DNA from: Caballeronia sordidicola
GTDB taxonomy: Bacteria; Pseudomonadota; Gammaproteobacteria; Burkholderiales; Burkholderiaceae
Length of the DNA: 64,000 bases
Direction: 5' to 3'
Assembly (NCBI RefSeq): GCF_002220365.1
Contig: NZ_MTHB01000159.1
Coordinates: forward strand, 62,001-126,000
Position 1 is the first letter of the stretch. Every line of letters begins with the position of its first letter. A model generated the notes under the pieces. The model made no database searches. It was not told the DNA's origin and was given only the letters and a program-made list of their open reading frames with translations. Below, piece by piece: positions 60,417 through 64,000 of this stretch. The position numbers and the translations under genes were made by a program.

Positions 60417-61699
60417 CAGCGTTGCACCGAGAAATCAATCGAGGGATTCATAAGCAGGTCCGCGGCCTTCTGGCCGGAACGGATGGAGCCTTCTATCGTG
60501 GCGGGCAGACCGTTGGCCGTCCAGTCGCCGGCCAGCATCAGGTTGGACCAGCGCGTACGCGTGCCCGGCCGGAGGTTTTCCTGGCTCGGTATGGCCGCAA
60601 AGGTCGCACGCTTTTCCGTGACAATTTGCCATGTCGGCATGCGCTCAACGGGCAAGCGCGCCACCTTCGCGACCTCTTGCCAAATGCCATGCGCAAGCAC
60701 TTCGCGCGGGGTATCGAGGAGACGATCCGCGCCGCTGATGGTCACCGAAAGACGTCCATCGAACGCGAACAGCCATTCGGCGGTGCCGTTCAGCAAACCG
60801 GTCATCGGCTCGAAGGCAAGCGGCGGATCAATCGCGAAATGCGCATTGATGATCGCGCGGAATTCGTTCGGCGCGGTCAACCCCGGCACCAGTTGCTGCG
60901 CGACGTTCGGCGGAACGGCAAGCACGACGCCGTCGTGAAGGCCGATGTCCACGCGGCCATCGTCGAAATCAAGCGAAGTCACACGCGTCTTCGAATCCGT
61001 GCCGGCGAAGCCGATCTCACGGACCCGCGACCCGAGCTTGATCTCCGCGCCGCCATATTGCAGCAGCCGCAACGCGGGATCGATGAACGCATGGCCCAGC
61101 CCGTTGCGCGCGACCAGCGGCCGGCACGCCTGACCGCCCAGCAGCAGCGATTCCTTCAGCACGTTGCCGGCAAGCACCGCGCTGCCTTCATGCGGATCCA
61201 CATTCAGCACAGCCAGGAACAGCGGGTTGATCAACGCGTCCCATAAGCGCCCGTTCGTACGCATGGTCTGCTGCATCGTGCGGCCGGGTTTGGCGAACAG
61301 TAACGGCACAAGCGACAGATAATCCGCGGGCATGGTGCCCGGGACACGCGCGGCGGAATCGAAGATCCAGCCCGGCACGCGGCCCGGCGAAAGCTTCACT
61401 GTCCAGCGCGCGCCACTGCGCAAATCCATGAACGGAAACTCGGGCTGGGTCGGGCCGACGAGTTCGTCGGCAGCACCAATCGTCTTGGCATAACTCAGCG
61501 TGGCGTGATTGCCCGACAGCACCAGGTGGTTGCCGTTATCAATCGTGGCGTTGAGCTTGATATCGAAGTAAGAACGGCAGCGGCCGCCCGCATGCGGTGC
61601 GGCTTCGTGCAGGACCACACGCGCTCCACGGCGCTGCAACTGGACTGCTGCGGCGAGTCCCGACAACCCCGCGCCGATCACATGAACGAGACGCGACAT
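60416..61699 (-). CDS. hpnE: Hydroxysqualene dehydroxylase HpnE
   Basis: A 427-residue flavoprotein amine-oxidase-type enzyme. VHVIGAGLSGLAAAVQLQRR is the FAD-binding Rossmann motif, HEAAPHAGGRCRSYFD the second, and LAGDWTANGLPATIEGSIRS the C-terminal FAD motif. It reduces hydroxysqualene to squalene. The ATG at 61699 is chosen as it overlaps the hpnD stop (ATGA) and starts directly before the FAD motif; a frame to 61726 exists. It is between hpnD and the cyclase in one operon. Confidence 0.94.
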   Translation of the reverse strand: MSRLVHVIGAGLSGLAAAVQLQRRGARVVLHEAAPHAGGRCRSYFDIKLNATIDNGNHLVLSGNHATLSYAKTIGAADELVGPTQPEFPFMDLRSGARWTVKLSPGRVPGWIFDSAARVPGTMPADYLSLVPLLFAKPGRTMQQTMRTNGRLWDALINPLFLAVLNVDPHEGSAVLAGNVLKESLLLGGQACRPLVARNGLGHAFIDPALRLLQYGGAEIKLGSRVREIGFAGTDSKTRVTSLDFDDGRVDIGLHDGVVLAVPPNVAQQLVPGLTAPNEFRAIINAHFAIDPPLAFEPMTGLLNGTAEWLFAFDGRLSVTISGADRLLDTPREVLAHGIWQEVAKVARLPVERMPTWQIVTEKRATFAAIPSQENLRPGTRTRWSNLMLAGDWTANGLPATIEGSIRSGQKAADLLMNPSIDFSVQR

Positions 61700-62613
61700 C
61701 AGAAAATATGTCGCGCGACGATCCACAGCAGCCGCGAACGCGGCGTGCGGATGTGGTTACGCGGAAGATCGAAGCCGCGCTTCAAATTCGCTTCAAGCAC
61801 GCACCGGTACGCACCCGACATGATGCGCGGCGCCCGCACCTGCGCGCGCGGCGCGGTGGCCATGATCGCATCGGATTGCGCGTAGTGGGACCGGGCGCGA
61901 TCGGCAAGCGTCAGGCAGACACGCGGCAAGCGGGCATCGTTGACTATGGACGTGATGTCGGTCGTGGAAATACCTTCGCGGGACAGCAGTTCACGCGGCA
62001 GATAGACCCGTCCGATACCGGCGTCTTCATCGATATCGCGAAGAATGTTCGTGAGTTGCAGCGCACGGCCGAGGTGGTGCGCGAGACGCCGTCCGGCATC
62101 TTCGTGCATCCCGAATATCCTCACCGATAACCGCCCGACCGCACTCGCCACGCGGTCGCAATACAGGTCGAGCGTGGCTTCGTCGGGTGCGACGATGTCT
62201 TCGGCGGCGTCCATGGCCATTCCGTCGATCACGGCAATGAAGTCATCGCGTGAAAGATGAAAACCTTCAATATGTTGCGTCAACGCGGCCAGCGACCTGC
62301 GCGGCTTGCCGGCATAGCAATCGTCTATATCCGCACGCCATTGTTCAAGCGCGGCGGCGCGTTCGCCGCGCGGCAGCGTGCCGTCGGCAATGTCGTCAAC
62401 CGCGCGGCAGAACGCGTAGACCTGATACATGGCGTCCCGCTGCGCAGCCGGCAGGATGCGCATGGCGAGATAGAACGAACTACCCGACGTTACCTTGGCA
62501 ACGTCGGGAGCAGGATCGTCGGCGATAAGATTGGAAACGGCCAAGACGGACTCCGCTGTGGCGCCCCCAAGGGCAGCAAGTGTTAGATGCGGGCGCCGGA
62601 CATGCAGCTTCAT
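61699..62613 (-). CDS. hpnD: Presqualene diphosphate synthase HpnD
   Basis: A 304-residue squalene/phytoene synthase family enzyme. The two Asp-rich motifs are FCRAVDDIADG near 71-81 and TNILRDIDEDAG near 190-201; SGSSFYLAMRILP is the conserved start of the domain. It makes presqualene diphosphate from two farnesyl diphosphates. The N-terminus of about 40 residues before the domain is longer than usual and the start is uncertain: ATG at 62613 is chosen, frames reach 62703. It heads the hpnD-E-F-G operon; HpnC, the next enzyme, is at 7655-8563. Confidence 0.93.
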   Translation of the reverse strand: MKLHVRRPHLTLAALGGATAESVLAVSNLIADDPAPDVAKVTSGSSFYLAMRILPAAQRDAMYQVYAFCRAVDDIADGTLPRGERAAALEQWRADIDDCYAGKPRRSLAALTQHIEGFHLSRDDFIAVIDGMAMDAAEDIVAPDEATLDLYCDRVASAVGRLSVRIFGMHEDAGRRLAHHLGRALQLTNILRDIDEDAGIGRVYLPRELLSREGISTTDITSIVNDARLPRVCLTLADRARSHYAQSDAIMATAPRAQVRAPRIMSGAYRCVLEANLKRGFDLPRNHIRTPRSRLLWIVARHIF

Positions 62614-63195
62614 GGAACATGCTTTGAAGCTGAATGTAAGCCCGGCGCGAACCGGCTTCAGGCGGCGTGCAAGCCATGCCGGAAGCGGCGAAAAGTATAT
62701 CAAGTTTGTGAAGTGTTGCCCTGCGTCGGCCTGCTGCGTGCTTTCAACCCGCTTGCCACGTGCCCTCCGCCGGCCTCAACCTTCGTACGAAACTGCAGCC
62801 GTCAGCCTGTATCCCTCGTTAATCACCATCACCTTCAAGTGCTGGCGCAAGCCGCTGATTCATACATCGGCAGAACGATTCAGCGACGCTGGGCGACCGA
62901 AGGCCGATATTCCCCGCTAACTTTACCCAGTCCACCGATTTTTACATCCGCCCTCGGCCTCCTGAAGCGTCATCTCTCCTCAATTCCTGCGCTTTAAACG
63001 TCGATACCGTGCATTTGACAGAACATCCATTCATCGGGTCAAAGGCACGATTTATGCACGCATTTCCTTTCCCGGGCGCCGGCGATAAACAAACAAACGA
63101 CTAAAATGCGCAGAATTACATGTGCCGCAACCACTGCCCTCATCGTTGCATAAAGACGCCGCGCTCAGCCACTCACATCGGGACGACGACTCACC
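62614..63195. other. 582-bp divergent gap between hpnD and the sensor gene
   Basis: No gene, repeat or hairpin with T run was found. It must hold the hpnD operon promoter (minus) and the promoter of the sensor (plus). Short open frames present are not protein-like. Confidence 0.5.
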
Positions 63196-64000
63196 ATGAC
63201 GCCGCAACGCGAGGAACCGGGCGCTGACCATTGGCAAGACGAGCCGCCTTTTCCCGTCGTACCGGAGCGTAACTTCACCGCCCAGCGCATGACCCTGCGG
63301 GTCCTGCTCATCGCCGCCATTGTCTTGCCCTGCCTGTATGTGGCGGCCATGTCGTGGAGTGACCTGAAAGGGCGCGAAGCCGATGCCGCCGAGGTGGTTG
63401 ACCGCAACGCGCACGTCGCCGAAGAACACGCGCTGAAAGTCTTCGACATGAACGAGACGCTCAACGCCCGCGTGATCGACCTGATCGACGGCGTGGACGA
63501 CGACACGCTGCGCCGCGAAGAACTCGCCGTTCACAACAAACTCGTGGCAATGGGCGGCGGTTATCCGCAAGTGGCGTCGGTGAGCATTATCGGCGCGGAT
63601 GGGCGCCTGATTGCCACGAGCCGCATCTACCCCGCGCCAGATATATCGATTGCAACCCGCGACGACTTCGTCGGCATCCGCGACAACAAGATGTTTGAAA
63701 ACGTCTCCCGCGTGATGTTCGGCAAGGTGGCGGGCGAGACCGTGTTCAACACGGCCGTGCCGCGCAAAACCCCGGATGGCCGCTTTGACGGCATTGTGAC
63801 CGTCGCGCTCCGCCCAGGTTACTTTGGCGCGTTCTATAACGAGTTGCTGGGCGAACACTCCACCGTATCGCTTGGCCTCACGCGCGCGGACGGCGCCGTG
63901 CTCGCCTGGTATCCCACGCGGCCGCCCGAGCGCATGGATCTCGCCGCCAGTTCGCCGTTGCGCGAAGCGTATGCCTCGGGAGAGCGGAACGGCGTCGTGC
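63196..64000 (+). CDS. Membrane sensor protein with periplasmic Cache-like domain, N-terminal part (cut by window end)
   Basis: Read from the plus strand; it stays open to the end of the window (268 residues visible). A cytoplasmic Glu/Pro-rich start (MTPQREEPGADHWQDEPPFP) is followed by a helix (about residues 36-55, VLLIAAIVLPCLYVAAMSW), an amphipathic helix, and a periplasmic sensor region: YPQVASVSIIGADGRLIATS, FDGIVTVALRPGYFGAFYNE and TVSLGLTRADGAVLAWYPTR fit a double-Cache type ligand domain. The output domain, typically a histidine kinase or GGDEF domain, lies beyond the window. It is divergent from hpnD. Confidence 0.85.
   Translation, partial: MTPQREEPGADHWQDEPPFPVVPERNFTAQRMTLRVLLIAAIVLPCLYVAAMSWSDLKGREADAAEVVDRNAHVAEEHALKVFDMNETLNARVIDLIDGVDDDTLRREELAVHNKLVAMGGGYPQVASVSIIGADGRLIATSRIYPAPDISIATRDDFVGIRDNKMFENVSRVMFGKVAGETVFNTAVPRKTPDGRFDGIVTVALRPGYFGAFYNELLGEHSTVSLGLTRADGAVLAWYPTRPPERMDLAASSPLREAYASGERNGVV

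Noticed and set aside
59535..60938. Plus-strand open frame of 467 codons
   Set aside because: Antisense to squalene-hopene cyclase and the hpnE end; no ribosome site or domain.
63052..63858. Minus-strand 268-codon frame at the window end
   Set aside because: Antisense to the sensor gene on the plus strand, which has a membrane helix and Cache-like sensor region.

Overview
The window is GC-rich DNA from a beta-proteobacterium of the Burkholderia/Paraburkholderia/Caballeronia group. This is inferred from the full hopanoid (hpn) gene set in its Burkholderia-type arrangement, Burkholderia-type contact-dependent inhibition (CDI/Bcp) proteins with the N-x-x-L/I-Y-N pretoxin motif, and a hybrid kinase-CheR-CheB operon. 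I saw no rRNA, tRNA, CRISPR array or intact insertion sequence.

Layout. 1-4454 (minus): three-receiver hybrid histidine kinase, CheR-type methyltransferase and a truncated CheB-type methylesterase. 4613-13501: first hopanoid block, with hpnA (+), an unknown gene, hpnB and hpnC (-), ispH-hpnH (+), a small unknown, a Phd/VapC-type toxin-antitoxin pair, and an MlaC-like hpnM (-). 13665-18204: a minus-strand fatty-acid-type operon (SDR, acyl-CoA synthetase, Lrp regulator, DUF4174 protein) with a divergent TetR regulator whose likely operators (TTGAG-N5-CTCAA) lie between them. 18614-21602: Fiu-like catecholate receptor and PiuC/YbiX hydroxylase with an upstream Fur-box candidate. 21613-22175: mazEF. 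22464-26048: hpnN RND exporter and an MlaA/VacJ lipoprotein. 26223-30129: divergent leuC-leuD, haloacetate-dehalogenase-like hydrolase and a LysR regulator. 30130-31571: sparse region with two small unknown genes.

31742-55717 is a large CDI island, all its main genes on the minus strand: a 3,969-residue BcpA/CdiA exoprotein, its small membrane immunity candidate, and then three further displaced CdiA-CT/immunity modules. Each module is marked by the YNRQLH pretoxin motif and followed by a small membrane-protein gene. symE-like toxin genes or fragments, oriented plus, with near-identical palindromic terminators, sit between modules. A three-gene Gtr-type glycosyltransferase cluster follows, then a lipoprotein resembling BcpO (no ATG start), the BcpB/TpsB outer-membrane transporter, a further lipoprotein and a 45-residue membrane protein. 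Promoter-proximal effector, silent spare tips and a symE/terminator cassette at the boundaries look like a toxin-swapping array.

56096-57604: two small genes and a long non-coding or decayed stretch. 57694-62613: second hopanoid block, the tightly overlapping minus-strand operon hpnD-hpnE-hpnF(shc)-hpnG. 63196-64000: start of a membrane sensor with a periplasmic Cache-like domain, cut by the window end.

Together the hpn genes cover squalene formation (HpnC, D, E), cyclisation (HpnF), side-chain addition and processing (HpnH, HpnG, HpnB, HpnA) and transport to the outer membrane (HpnN, HpnM, possibly MlaA). All calls come from reading the sequence and family knowledge; no database search was run.
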